DNA from: UBA285 sp049970695
Lineage (GTDB): Archaea; Thermoproteota; Thermoprotei_A; Sulfolobales; Desulfurococcaceae
Length of the DNA stretch: 64,000 nucleotides
Direction: 5' to 3'
NCBI GenBank assembly: GCA_049970695.1
Contig: JBMFML010000006.1
Location: 10,972 to 74,971 of the forward strand
Shown: positions 48,127 through 57,286 of the stretch, piece by piece
Numbering within the stretch: the stretch's first letter is position 1
Layout of the letters: every line of letters starts with the position of its first letter
Notes under the pieces: generated by a model
Database searches by the model: none
Seen by the model: the letters and a program-made list of their open reading frames with translations, nothing else
What the model was told of the DNA's origin: nothing
Made by a program: the position numbers and the translations under genes

Positions 48127-49128
48127 TTGGGGGTGCTCGAGCAGTACCTCAACTGGCCTCGCCAAGTGAGGGACTCGCTCAGCAAGTGGGGTACTTGGAG
48201 CGTTAGAGGAGACTTTACTCACGTAGCCGTCTTTGGAATGGGTGGTAGCGGCGTAGTCGGCGACTACCTGGCGCTCCTCTCGCTAGAAAGCGGCAAGTAC
48301 CCGGTTATTGTAGTAAAGTCTCACATCGTGCCAAGCTACGTGGGCGAGAAGACTCTCGCCATAGTGGTTAGCTACAGTGGGAACACCATTGAGACCATCA
48401 TGGCCTTCGAGAACCTCTTAAAGAGCGGGGCGACCATTGCCGTCGTATCGAGCGGTGGCGTGCTCAAGACCATGGCGCAGGAGCGCGGCGTCACCTACGT
48501 AGAAGTACCCAAAGGGCTTGCTCCACGCGCGTCTCTTCCATCAATGCTGTACTCCACGCTGGGGCTGCTCGACTCGAGCGGCTACACGCTTGTCTCCAAG
48601 AGCGCTGCTGAAAATAGCGCCGAGTTCCTCGAGGAAAAGGTAAGCGAGGCTGTGGAGGCTGCGCGTGATCTCTCCAAGTGGCTCTACGAGGAGGCTGTGA
48701 GGGCGGAGAGGCTGCCAGTAGTCGTCACCCACAGTCCTCTAGAGGCCATTGCAATCAGGTTCAAGAACGAGCTCAACGAAAATAGCAAAATCGTGGTTAA
48801 GGTTGATATCGCACCAGAGTGCATGCACAACGACGTAGTCGGCTATGAAGCCCCCACTACGAGGAGGCTTGCTGTCCTGGAAGTAGTTGACCCAAGCAAC
48901 GAAGTTGGTACTAAGCTAGTTGACTTCATGAGGAGCATTTACTCAGAGCACGACGCGGCATTCTACAGGCTCGCAGCCGCTGGCAGGAACGTGCTTGAGA
49001 AAGCAATGTACTTGAGCCTCGTCGCGGGCCTTGCAAGCGTCATGCTGGCCGAGATGAGGGGGCTAGATCCCGCGGCGACTAAGAGCATTGCCATGTACAA
49101 GAAGAAAGCCGCTGAGATATTCTCCTAG
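48127..49128 (+). CDS. Bifunctional phosphoglucose/phosphomannose isomerase
   Basis: A 333-residue SIS-domain enzyme that interconverts glucose-6-P, mannose-6-P and fructose-6-P, as described for Aeropyrum and Thermoplasma. The phosphate-binding VAVFGMGGSGVVGDYLALL and VVSYSGNTIETIMAFENLL are clear, along with KNELNENSK and the C-terminal GLDPAATKSIAMYKKK. The TTG start follows GGAGGGTGA, a good ribosome site. GTATAAACC near 48105 may be a promoter. It links gluconeogenesis or glycolysis to mannose-based glycans. Confidence 0.93.
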   Translation: MGVLEQYLNWPRQVRDSLSKWGTWSVRGDFTHVAVFGMGGSGVVGDYLALLSLESGKYPVIVVKSHIVPSYVGEKTLAIVVSYSGNTIETIMAFENLLKSGATIAVVSSGGVLKTMAQERGVTYVEVPKGLAPRASLPSMLYSTLGLLDSSGYTLVSKSAAENSAEFLEEKVSEAVEAARDLSKWLYEEAVRAERLPVVVTHSPLEAIAIRFKNELNENSKIVVKVDIAPECMHNDVVGYEAPTTRRLAVLEVVDPSNEVGTKLVDFMRSIYSEHDAAFYRLAAAGRNVLEKAMYLSLVAGLASVMLAEMRGLDPAATKSIAMYKKKAAEIFS

Positions 49129-49174
49129 GCAGGCACCAGGTATTGCCACACTGGCCGGGCTCCTGGACGCGTTA

Positions 49175-49188
49175 GAGCATATATGCTC
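49175..49188. promoter_or_regulatory. Perfect 14-base palindrome over a TATA-like core
   Basis: GAGCATATATGCTC reads the same on both strands and has CATATATG at its centre. It lies 33 bases before the TTG start of the small membrane protein gene. It could be a TATA box overlapped by an operator for a dimeric repressor. Confidence 0.4.
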
Positions 49189-49220
49189 GTGAGCCGAAGT
49201 ATTACTATGGTGCTTGGGGG

Positions 49221-49625
49221 TTGAGTGCAGTAGATGGCATGCTCACTGCGGCTTTTGTGCTGTCGCTGATAGCCGGGATCCTAGTCATTATAGCAAGTGC
49301 GGTAGTGACTGCAGGAGCGCTTGCAGCGCGGGAAGTGCCGTTCACGTTTAACACTTATTTAGAACTCGTTGTTGCATTGTTCATGCTTAACCTCGTCCTG
49401 GGAGTACTAATCATATTGGGCGCAACGCTCATTCGCAGCGGCGAAGAAGACAAGGTTAGAAAGGGCTCTGCAATAGTCTTAGCGCTGTCAGTAGTAAGCC
49501 TATTTACCGCCGGGGGAGGGTTTATCGTAGGATTCCTATTGGGGATAGCTGGAGGAGCGCTTGGACTCGCATGGAGGCCCCCACAGGCGCGGACACAGCC
49601 TCCACCAGCTTCTACAGCCACGTAA
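49221..49625 (+). CDS. Small four-helix membrane protein
   Basis: A 134-residue protein with about four membrane helices (residues about 8-33, 44-71, 82-96 and 98-117). The last two form a glycine-rich hairpin (FTAGGGFIVGFLLGIAGGAL). The tail is proline-rich (PPQARTQPPPASTAT). The layout resembles DUF4064-like small membrane proteins, but I am not sure of the family. TTG start; an isolated gene with a palindromic promoter element. Confidence 0.7.
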   Translation: MSAVDGMLTAAFVLSLIAGILVIIASAVVTAGALAAREVPFTFNTYLELVVALFMLNLVLGVLIILGATLIRSGEEDKVRKGSAIVLALSVVSLFTAGGGFIVGFLLGIAGGALGLAWRPPQARTQPPPASTAT

Positions 49626-49746
49626 GCCGATGTCTCCACGAGAGAGTTTACTCGCGCAGTTGACCAAGAGCCTTAGAGCACAGGCTCCCGAAAGTCCCTA
49701 GGACCGGGCTTATTAAGACCTCAGGTAGATATCAAAGGAGATTATG

Positions 49747-49821
49747 GGGGCCGTCGTCTAGCCTGGCTAGGATGCGGGGCTTGGGCCCCCGTGGTCCGGG
49801 GTTCAAATCCCCGCGGCCCCA
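49747..49821 (+). tRNA. tRNA-Pro (anticodon TGG)
   Basis: A complete 75-base cloverleaf. The acceptor is GGGGCCG/CGGCCCC with discriminator A, the anticodon stem CGGGG/CCCCG with loop CTTGGGC (anticodon TGG). The T-arm ends TTCAAATCCCCG. There is no intron and no encoded CCA. CTTATTAAG near 49708 may be the promoter box. Confidence 0.95.
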
Positions 49822-49846
49822 CTTACTCCTACTTCCTCTCTGCACA

Positions 49847-51067
49847 CTATTCGTATCTTAGTGCTACTGCTGGTGGTATTTTTGATGCTCTGTAAGCTGG
49901 GAATACGCCGCCAATTACGCTTACTGCTAGTGTTAGTGCTGCCGCTCTCATAACATTGTAGGGAGTTATCTTCGGCGGGGCCTTAATTACTACTGCACCC
50001 TCCGTCGGCAGCCTGAGCGTGAATCCAACAGAGGCAAGTACGTGTGCTCCTGCTACTCCCACGGCTATTCCTATGAGCCCGCCAATAATGCCCATTACTA
50101 TGCTCTCCAGCAGTATCATTACCAAAACCTGGGAGTCCGTGAAGCCTAGTGCCTTCATCACGCCTATCTCTCTAGTTCTCTCGACAACCGACGTTATCAT
50201 TGTGGCAGCTATGCCTGCAACAGCCACTGCAAAAGCTGAGAGCGAGGCCGCAAACGAGACAAAGTTCACCGCTCCCACGACCGAGCTAACGGTGTTTGCA
50301 ATGCTCTGAAACGATATCACGCTGGCCCTCCCCCTGTAGTCTTCTCGTAGCTGCCTTACTACTGCTGGCACGCTCTCGCTGGTTTCTGCGAGAACGAAGA
50401 TGCCGCTCCACTCGCTTAGTCCGAGGAGCCTTCTTCCAGCTGACAACGGCAGGAAAATCGTGGTATCAGGGCTTAGCAGAAATGCCCCTCCAAATTCCGA
50501 GAGCACTCCTTCAACTACCACTGTTGCTCTCTTGACTTCGGACTTGTCGCCAAATTGGCGTATGTATGTTAAGGTAACGGCGTCTCCCACGCCGCAGATT
50601 TTTTCGCCGTAGTCGTTGTAAGCAATTTTGTACCCAACAACGGCTTTTAAGTAGTCCGACTCGGAGGGCAGGTCGCCTTCGGTGAGCTCAAGCTTCTTAA
50701 TGGCCTCAAACACAACGTCTATTGGCAGTGCGTACACGTAGACGATTTTCTTCTCGCCGCCAATAGCGACCTGTGCTTGTACTGAGTAGAAGGGCTCCGC
50801 CCTCTTCACGCCCGGCAGGGACCTCACGTAGTCGAGGTCTTTCTCACTGAACCTGTAGCCCTGCTCGGGAAACAGCACTACTACGTTCTGACCAAGCCCC
50901 TCGATCTGCGACACTATGTAGTCTCCATAGCCATCAACGACACTAGATATCATGACGAGCGCCAGCGGCCCTATGGCTACTCCAATAATTGTTAAAACAG
51001 CCCTCGTCCTCCTCTCGGTCAGCGCTTTGAAGGCGAGCCTAAAGGCATCCAGTAAAAACAACACCAT
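49847..51067 (-). CDS. ABC transporter permease (MacB/FtsX type)
   Basis: A 406-residue permease with the MacB/FtsX layout: one N-terminal helix (residues about 20-45, TRAVLTIIGVAIGPLALVMI), an outside domain of about 220 residues, and three C-terminal helices with VERTREIGVMKALGFTDSQV in the coupling loop and PAYRASKIPPAVALRYE at the end. Such systems couple ATP use in the cytoplasm to movement of an outside domain (lipoprotein or toxin export, signalling). GTG 51067 is seven bases from the stop of the giant surface protein, so they form an operon. Confidence 0.9.
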   Translation of the reverse strand: MVLFLLDAFRLAFKALTERRTRAVLTIIGVAIGPLALVMISSVVDGYGDYIVSQIEGLGQNVVVLFPEQGYRFSEKDLDYVRSLPGVKRAEPFYSVQAQVAIGGEKKIVYVYALPIDVVFEAIKKLELTEGDLPSESDYLKAVVGYKIAYNDYGEKICGVGDAVTLTYIRQFGDKSEVKRATVVVEGVLSEFGGAFLLSPDTTIFLPLSAGRRLLGLSEWSGIFVLAETSESVPAVVRQLREDYRGRASVISFQSIANTVSSVVGAVNFVSFAASLSAFAVAVAGIAATMITSVVERTREIGVMKALGFTDSQVLVMILLESIVMGIIGGLIGIAVGVAGAHVLASVGFTLRLPTEGAVVIKAPPKITPYNVMRAAALTLAVSVIGGVFPAYRASKIPPAVALRYE

Positions 51068-51073
51068 CGAGGC

Positions 51074-54000
51074 CTACGCCCCCGCCTCTCCTGCTGCCTC
51101 TCCAGCTGACTCGCTTCCATGCCGTGCATGGACCTTTAGGAACCTATAAATCATGTAGGCTACTGCTAGCAAGAACACCGCAACCAGCGCTATAGTGACT
51201 GCGTAGTGGACGTACTCTGCCGCTGGTGTTTGAGCTGCAGGAGCTGGAGTACTCTCCGCTTTCACCACTACAGGTACTTCGCTGCTCAGAGTCTTGGTCC
51301 TGCCATATTCGTCCCTGTAGATGACTTCTACGACAGCGTTGCTGCCGCTGGGCGTCGCTCCTGGTACTTCTACTCGAAAAGCAGCTTGAGAAGCGGGGTC
51401 GACGTCTCCAACGAGTGCCTCGCCCGAAGCACCGCCATATGTTACTCTTACAACTACGCTTCTCGCTGGCGATATTCCGTAGTTTACTATGGTTCCCGAG
51501 ACCACGAGAAGGGACCCTGATAAGGTGGCCTTGAGTCCCGAGAGCGCTAGGTCTATGAAGGGCTCTATTAGTACAGCTATTGTCGTGTTGAAGACCCTTG
51601 TATAGCCGCTCACGTCAGTGTATACGATGCCTAGAGTAAAGAGCGCTGTTGTGTACCTCACATACGCCTGTGACAAGCCTGTAGTCAGTGCAACTGGGTT
51701 GTATACGAGCGCGAAGCTAATGTTCTTGGAGAGCCCGGGCTCTAGAACTCCAACGTACTTCACTGCCTCGCTTGGAAGCAGTATTGGGCTCTGAGGCACT
51801 AGGTAGACGTAAACGTTGTAGAGGGGTGAGGACCCCGTGTTCTCGAGTCTTAGCTGCATGTTCGCGAGTCCCTTTTCAACGGTTATTGATGAAGGAGCGT
51901 GCACTTCAACGATTTTGGCCGAGCCTAAGACAACTATGCCGATTTCAACGGGGATTCTCCTTACGCAGCCCCAGTGGTCAACGAAGTTCAAGTAGCCCTT
52001 GGCAGTATATGTGCCGGGCTTGTCGACGACGATGTTTAGCCTCAAGTAGAAGTAGAGCATGTCGCCAGGTCTATAGGTCTGCTGAGGTTGCTGAGCTAGC
52101 TGGAGCTGCCTGAGCAGGCTGAGGACTTGCTCCAGCACTGCCTGTTGCGGCTGCGTGATTTGCCCCAGCTGCTCTAGTATGTTAATACTGGATGCCGGTA
52201 CTGCGAGCCTTGAAGTATTGGTGTCTGCACCGTACATGCCCTCAGGCAGCTCGAGCTCGAGCACTACACCGCTCATTGACGGTATTGCGTTGTTCCTAAA
52301 GACAACCATGTATACCGCACCGTACTCTGGGGGCTCGGGTACTTTTCCAACCCAGGCCGACGTCACGAAACCAATGGCGCTTTGCGGGTCGTTCACGACT
52401 ATAGAGACCTCGAACTCCTCCCTGGCTCTTGCGTTAGGGGTGCCAGACTCAACGACGTAGCTGGCTATTAGGCGCGCCTTGTACGTGCCTGGGGTGATGT
52501 CTCCAATTGATATGGTGAACGTGCACGAGAACTCCTGCAGGCTCCTAACAGGTCCCGAGACGTAGCACTTAGCGACTCCACCACTCTTAGCGTATAGCCC
52601 TTCAGGCAGTTCGAGCTCGAGCTCGAGTCCCGACACGCTGTACGGCCACTTGTTAGCAAAGGTCACTACCAGCGTTGCGTTCTCAGTGCCGGGGTAAGCC
52701 GGCCAGTTATTGCTCCACCGAGAGTCTACGAGTAGCAGCCCCCTGCCAGACGCAGCTTCATCTACGACAAGCTCAGCTGTGAATAGCTGGTAGCCCACTA
52801 CGCTAATGCCGTACACGGTGAACAAGTAGCTCACGTTAATCACGAACTTTACTGTAGTCTTCGAAGTCACGTTGAGCAAGTCGGCGTACAGAGTCGCGCT
52901 GCAGAAGGAGCCTGGGTCGAGATACTGCGAGCACGCTGCAGAGTTCACGAACACCTCAACAAGGCTACTCTCGGGCCTGGCAACTACCTGCACGGCCTCC
53001 ACGTGGTAGTAACCCGTGTTCGCGACCACCACGGTGAGGGGGGCATTCCTCTGCCCCACAAGGGCTCGTGTAGGTGCTTGGACACCCCAGTATGCTGATA
53101 CGAGGCTCAGACTGGGCTTGTAGTAGTCGAAAGAAGCCACTGCCAGGTACAGAGTGTGCTCTTCGGAGAAGACTGAAAGGGCCTGCCCGCTCCTCACAGC
53201 GTAGGTTAAGTAGAGCAGGGCCCTATACGTGCCCGGCTCTGCTGCTGGCGCTACGTCTATATCTAGGGTCAGCGTGCACGTGCCACCGGGTTCTACGCCT
53301 CCAATGCACGTTCCACCCACGCTATTTAGCTTCATGATTCCTGGTAGCACGACGCTCGGCTGCACCCAGGCTACTGGATAGGGCCCTTCGCTTGCGAGGG
53401 TCACTGTAACTTCGACTCCCCTGGCCGACGGCAGTAGTGGCGAGTACTGCCCCCTGTAGCCTGTGCTAACGGCGACTACCCTGAATGCCTTTAAGTTGCT
53501 TCTGGTGTCTACGCTGAGTCTGTATGTTGCTGAAGCCCTGTAGTAGCTTGCCTGCGTTGAGAGAACGGCTTCCAACTTAAGCACAGCCTCAAGTCTCGTG
53601 GCGTTTTCAAGCTCTATACCACCGAACTCTACGGTGGCGACAGAACCGTAGTCTAGCACCGCGTTAAGCGCTACAGCCGAGGACTTCGTGCCGCTTGAGA
53701 ACACAGCGTTTAAGAGCTCTAGCCTAGCAACCAGGCTCCTGACAGCGTCTGTCGACAGGGACTGGAGAACCACGCGGAAAGAGGCACCGCGCGTTGATGC
53801 GCCCACCACCTGAACCCCCCACGAGTAGTCGGCCAGCGATATGTTGAGGCTTGGCTCATCTACTCTGAGAAGCAGCGTGTAGTACTCCTCAAACCAGAAC
53901 TCGCTTCCAGTAGTTGAGGCAGCCATGCCCGATACTCTTACTACAACGGGGTATAAGCCGCTACGCTCTGTCGCCACTACAATGTCTGGTGACTCTACTC

Positions 54001-55810
54001 TGAGCTGGCTTCCATACCCATAATTGCCTGAGACAACCAGTACCGCAGTACTATTCCCGTCTCTAAAGACCATCTGTGGGGGCAAGAAGACTTCGGCAGA
54101 AAGCCCCCTCAAGGTGAGCCCGGGCGAAGTAGCCTGGAAGTATACGTAGAAGCGCGCATTAACCATGGTAGTGTAAGCCGCTCCACCAACCCAGCCGTGT
54201 GCTAGTGGCTTTAGAAGCCTCGTGGCCGGCTTTTCGAAGACTGCTAGCAAAATTGTGTAGTTCTGCCTGAACTCGTAGTAAGCCCCGCTCGAGGCGTCTC
54301 GGGCAAAGCCGACTATGCTGAGCTTCGCCGGGTGTAGACCGCTCGAGACTTTTTGGCTTATTGAAATGCCCTCAAATACCGCAGTTGAAAGGGAGCCCGG
54401 CTGCACTCCAGCTATTAGCACTGCCGCCGTGCGTGGGTAAAAGCCCTCGGGCAGCTCGAGCGCTACTAGAGCATTGACCACGTAGGCTACGTCGTAGTTC
54501 CCCAGAACTACGTTGAGAACGGCGTTCTCGGTGCCTGGGTAAACCTCGCCTTGAGACCAGTACGCATCCACAGGCCTGAAGTCTATGCTGGGCTCTTTGA
54601 GCTCCGTGGCAAGTGTATAGCTCACTGTGCTCCAGAACTCTGCTCCATTCTCGCTGCCAAAGACCTCCAAAACTACGTCTACTACGAGTGTCTTTGCGTT
54701 AGTGAGCACTACTGGTGAAGAAGCTATTGTCGCCGTGTCTCCGTACTGGAGGATTCTATTCAGCACTACTACATCTACTAGAGAGCCGTCTATGAACGTC
54801 GCGTTCTGGCTCCTAATGATGAAATAGGCAGTAATGCTGTTAACTGTCCTGAAGTCCCTGTTCTGGAGCGTGATGTAAAACCTCGATGAAACCGCGTTGC
54901 CAACGGGTTTCGCCGTCTCTAAGCCGTAGTCAACTACTCTTAGCAAGACGCTGGGCGGCTGAGAGACGCTGAGGTTAAAGGTCACCTCGCCTCGATCAGA
55001 GTAGGTAACGCCGTCTTCAGTGCTCATAGTGGCGTTTACTTCTATAGTAGACTTGTACGGGTAGTTAGGCTGTGCTTCGGGGCTTATCGAAATGGGTCCG
55101 AGTGATAGTGTCAGCATCTCGCCGCTACCTAAGTTGCTGAACTGAAAGCTGACACTACCAGGCACGAAGACTCTCTCTGGGAGCCTCAGCACGCAGCTGG
55201 CCTCTACGATGCGAGACTTGCCAGCGTTCTTCAGGACTACGTAGAGGTACACCCCCTCGCTACCGGGGTACCCGGCTGGAGACCAGTACCAGTGCGCGAC
55301 TTCCAGGCTTAGACGCGGGTACTCAGACACTCTCACTTCTAGGTTTTCAACGACCTGCACGTTCTGCCCGCTACTGGTGGTGTAGTACACCCTCATGCTC
55401 AAGTAGTAAACTCCTGGAGACACGTTGCTGGAGATGTCGAAGTGGTATTCGGCAATAACGACGTCTCCCGGGTTGAGCACCGTAGCCGTTGTTCCATTCG
55501 GGTACTTCAGCGAGGTGCAGGCCGCGTATCCTCTAGTCACTGTAAAGCCTTCAGGTAGCTCTATACACGCATATGCGGAGCTCGCTAATACTGATCCATT
55601 GTAAAGCAGGCTCGCAGTTAAGACGACGTCTCTGCTCCCCGGATACACCTCCTCCGTGCCTGCCCGAGACTTGTGGCTGTAGTTGAGTAGTACGAAGGCG
55701 CCTGAAGCAGTGTCCTGCCCCAGAACGGCTGTCAGGGGGTAAGCGAGCTGGAGAATAAGTGCAAGTACTAATAGGTGTTTGAGCGCCCTGCCCGAGCGCA
55801 TGCCCCTCAC
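51074..55810 (-). CDS. Giant surface-anchored protein with about twelve Ig-like (COG1361-type) repeats
   Basis: A 1578-residue exported protein. Signal peptide: residues about 9-31 (LKHLLVLALILQLAYPLTAV). The outside part consists of about a dozen modules of 110-160 residues. Each begins with an aromatic/Pro-Gly line such as YWSQGEVYPGTENAVLNVVL or RWSNNWPAYPGTENATLVV and continues with an ALELPEGFYP-like strand. Later modules lose the opening line (STGYRGQYSP, HAPSSITVEKG). A Gln-rich insert (QLQLAQQPQQ) interrupts one. A membrane anchor lies near the C-terminus (VTIALVAVFLLAVAYMIYRF). It lies between ABC ATPase and permease genes, so it probably works with them. GTG 55810 or ATG 55801. Confidence 0.85.
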   Translation of the reverse strand: MRGMRSGRALKHLLVLALILQLAYPLTAVLGQDTASGAFVLLNYSHKSRAGTEEVYPGSRDVVLTASLLYNGSVLASSAYACIELPEGFTVTRGYAACTSLKYPNGTTATVLNPGDVVIAEYHFDISSNVSPGVYYLSMRVYYTTSSGQNVQVVENLEVRVSEYPRLSLEVAHWYWSPAGYPGSEGVYLYVVLKNAGKSRIVEASCVLRLPERVFVPGSVSFQFSNLGSGEMLTLSLGPISISPEAQPNYPYKSTIEVNATMSTEDGVTYSDRGEVTFNLSVSQPPSVLLRVVDYGLETAKPVGNAVSSRFYITLQNRDFRTVNSITAYFIIRSQNATFIDGSLVDVVVLNRILQYGDTATIASSPVVLTNAKTLVVDVVLEVFGSENGAEFWSTVSYTLATELKEPSIDFRPVDAYWSQGEVYPGTENAVLNVVLGNYDVAYVVNALVALELPEGFYPRTAAVLIAGVQPGSLSTAVFEGISISQKVSSGLHPAKLSIVGFARDASSGAYYEFRQNYTILLAVFEKPATRLLKPLAHGWVGGAAYTTMVNARFYVYFQATSPGLTLRGLSAEVFLPPQMVFRDGNSTAVLVVSGNYGYGSQLRVESPDIVVATERSGLYPVVVRVSGMAASTTGSEFWFEEYYTLLLRVDEPSLNISLADYSWGVQVVGASTRGASFRVVLQSLSTDAVRSLVARLELLNAVFSSGTKSSAVALNAVLDYGSVATVEFGGIELENATRLEAVLKLEAVLSTQASYYRASATYRLSVDTRSNLKAFRVVAVSTGYRGQYSPLLPSARGVEVTVTLASEGPYPVAWVQPSVVLPGIMKLNSVGGTCIGGVEPGGTCTLTLDIDVAPAAEPGTYRALLYLTYAVRSGQALSVFSEEHTLYLAVASFDYYKPSLSLVSAYWGVQAPTRALVGQRNAPLTVVVANTGYYHVEAVQVVARPESSLVEVFVNSAACSQYLDPGSFCSATLYADLLNVTSKTTVKFVINVSYLFTVYGISVVGYQLFTAELVVDEAASGRGLLLVDSRWSNNWPAYPGTENATLVVTFANKWPYSVSGLELELELPEGLYAKSGGVAKCYVSGPVRSLQEFSCTFTISIGDITPGTYKARLIASYVVESGTPNARAREEFEVSIVVNDPQSAIGFVTSAWVGKVPEPPEYGAVYMVVFRNNAIPSMSGVVLELELPEGMYGADTNTSRLAVPASSINILEQLGQITQPQQAVLEQVLSLLRQLQLAQQPQQTYRPGDMLYFYLRLNIVVDKPGTYTAKGYLNFVDHWGCVRRIPVEIGIVVLGSAKIVEVHAPSSITVEKGLANMQLRLENTGSSPLYNVYVYLVPQSPILLPSEAVKYVGVLEPGLSKNISFALVYNPVALTTGLSQAYVRYTTALFTLGIVYTDVSGYTRVFNTTIAVLIEPFIDLALSGLKATLSGSLLVVSGTIVNYGISPARSVVVRVTYGGASGEALVGDVDPASQAAFRVEVPGATPSGSNAVVEVIYRDEYGRTKTLSSEVPVVVKAESTPAPAAQTPAAEYVHYAVTIALVAVFLLAVAYMIYRFLKVHARHGSESAGEAAGEAGA

Positions 55811-55858
55811 CGAGCATGCGCATGTAGTTATACTATTAAATAGCTATCTAGATGGGGG

Positions 55859-56575
55859 TTAGTGCTCGTAGACTATGCACTTGTCGGGATCCGGCTCTCG
55901 GACCCCCGCGATTAAGCCGTCCCTGATGACGTATATAGTTTTAGTGCAGTTCGCTATTTCGGGGTTGTGCGTTACGATTACGATTGCAGTTCCAGCCTGG
56001 TTCAGCTTGAGGAGGGTCTCCATGACGACTTTTGCACTGGCCCTGTCCAAGTTTCCCGTTGGCTCGTCGGCGAGCACTACTTCGGGGTTTCCAACTATGG
56101 CCCTGGCAATAGCCACTCTCTGCTGCTGGCCACCCGATAGCTGAAGAGGCTTCTTGGGCAGCCACGAGACGTCTCCTCCGGCTCTTAAGAGGGCGTCCTT
56201 CGACATTTCAATTCTCTTAGGCCTGGGTATTCCACGTGGAATTAAGGGCAATTCGATGTTTTCGAGGACTGTGAGCCTGTTGACTAGGTTGAAGAACTGG
56301 AAAACAAAGCCTATCTTCGTATTTCTTATCTTCGCTATCTCGCTTGAGCTCAGCTTTGTTACTTCGAGCCCGTCCACGTAGACCTTCCCGCTAGTGGGCT
56401 TGTCTAGTAAGCCAATTATGTTCAGGAGCGTGGACTTGCCGGAGCCCGAGGGGCCCATTATGGCTATCAAGTCCCCTCTGTAGACTTCGAGAGTGACTCC
56501 CCTCAACGCCCTCGTTACTACGCTACCCGCTTGGTACACCTTAGTGACGTTTTCGACTTTCAGCACAGGCTTCAT
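55859..56575 (-). CDS. ABC transporter ATP-binding protein (MacB/LolD type)
   Basis: A 238-residue ATPase: Walker A IMGPSGSGKSTLLN, Q-loop VFQFFNLVNRLTVLEN, signature LSGGQQQRVAIARAI, Walker B VVLADEPTGNLD, switch His in VTHNPEIA. This set is typical of LolD/MacB-type ATPases that power FtsX-like permeases. ATG 56575 follows AAGGGTG at about seven bases; a GTG at 56593 is the alternative. It leads an operon with the giant surface protein and the FtsX-type permease. Confidence 0.95.
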   Translation of the reverse strand: MKPVLKVENVTKVYQAGSVVTRALRGVTLEVYRGDLIAIMGPSGSGKSTLLNIIGLLDKPTSGKVYVDGLEVTKLSSSEIAKIRNTKIGFVFQFFNLVNRLTVLENIELPLIPRGIPRPKRIEMSKDALLRAGGDVSWLPKKPLQLSGGQQQRVAIARAIVGNPEVVLADEPTGNLDRASAKVVMETLLKLNQAGTAIVIVTHNPEIANCTKTIYVIRDGLIAGVREPDPDKCIVYEH

Positions 56576-56665
56576 TACGTGAACACCCTTCACTAAAGAG
56601 CTCCCGCAAAGCCGGTATTAACGGCACCGACCATATATTCGGCTCGCTGGCTCTGCTCGTGTTAA

Positions 56666-57226
56666 CTAGCGCGTGCACAACTCTGTAAGTGCCGAGAGCA
56701 CTAGTGCGTCGTCTAAGTAGCTCTTGTAGCTTCTCCAACAAATCACGAGGCCTTTGATCCTTGGCAGGGTGGCTCTAGCCTCCGCGTAGAGTCCTGCGAG
56801 GTCTTCAGGCAATCCCGGGTACTCCAGCTTGTCCTCCGAACTGAAGCCTATGACCTCTACTTTTCCTGGATCTCTCGCGTAGATCACTATGTAGTCTCTC
56901 AGGCTTATTAGCCTAGTACGTGCTTTTTCCAGGAGCTCTGAAGAGATGTTGCCGTATAAAACCGGCGTGCACGAGAGCCCCCTTACTTCTGCAACAACCT
57001 TTCTGAGCTCCCTGTAGAAGTTGCCTAGCTCTGGGCTCTTCCTGAGCGCGTGAAGCACTCTGCGGGCGAGTCTCTCTCTGAGCCCGAGCCTCCTAGCCGC
57101 TGCAACCCTCCCGATGCCCTCGGCAGCCAAAAGCCCTATGCCGTGGAATTCCACGGGCCCCACTCCCAGCATGCTCGCCAAGTTCTTTGCTCTAAGCAGT
57201 GCTTCGCACGTAATCACAGGCGGCAC
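56666..57226 (-). CDS. Possible HTH regulator next to thiDN
   Basis: A 186-residue protein. Residues about 5-65 contain a helix-turn-helix-like stretch (GIGRVAAARRLGLRERLARR), as in regulators that sense a ligand through a second domain. The C-terminal part (about 85-186) has strands (TPVLYGNISS, DYIVIYARDPGKVEVIGFSS) and three of its four cysteines. Crenarchaeal thiamine regulators (ThiR) pair an HTH with ThiN; this domain does not look like ThiN. Divergent placement from thiDN across 60 bases suggests control of that gene. GTG 57226 or GTG 57217. Confidence 0.6.
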   Translation of the reverse strand: MPPVITCEALLRAKNLASMLGVGPVEFHGIGLLAAEGIGRVAAARRLGLRERLARRVLHALRKSPELGNFYRELRKVVAEVRGLSCTPVLYGNISSELLEKARTRLISLRDYIVIYARDPGKVEVIGFSSEDKLEYPGLPEDLAGLYAEARATLPRIKGLVICWRSYKSYLDDALVLSALTELCTR

Positions 57227-57232
57227 CGCACT

Positions 57233-57264
57233 ACGTTAAATAGCCGCCGACTGGATAATAAGGG
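57233..57264. promoter_or_regulatory. Divergent promoters of the HTH gene and thiDN
   Basis: ACGTTAAATAGCC (57233-57245) reads as GGCTATTTAACGT, a TATA box for the minus gene. GGATAATAAGGG (57253-57264) stands about 28 bases before the TTG start of thiDN. Regulators bound here could act on both genes. Confidence 0.4.
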
Positions 57265-57286
57265 GCAGTGAAGCAGGCGACCCGGC

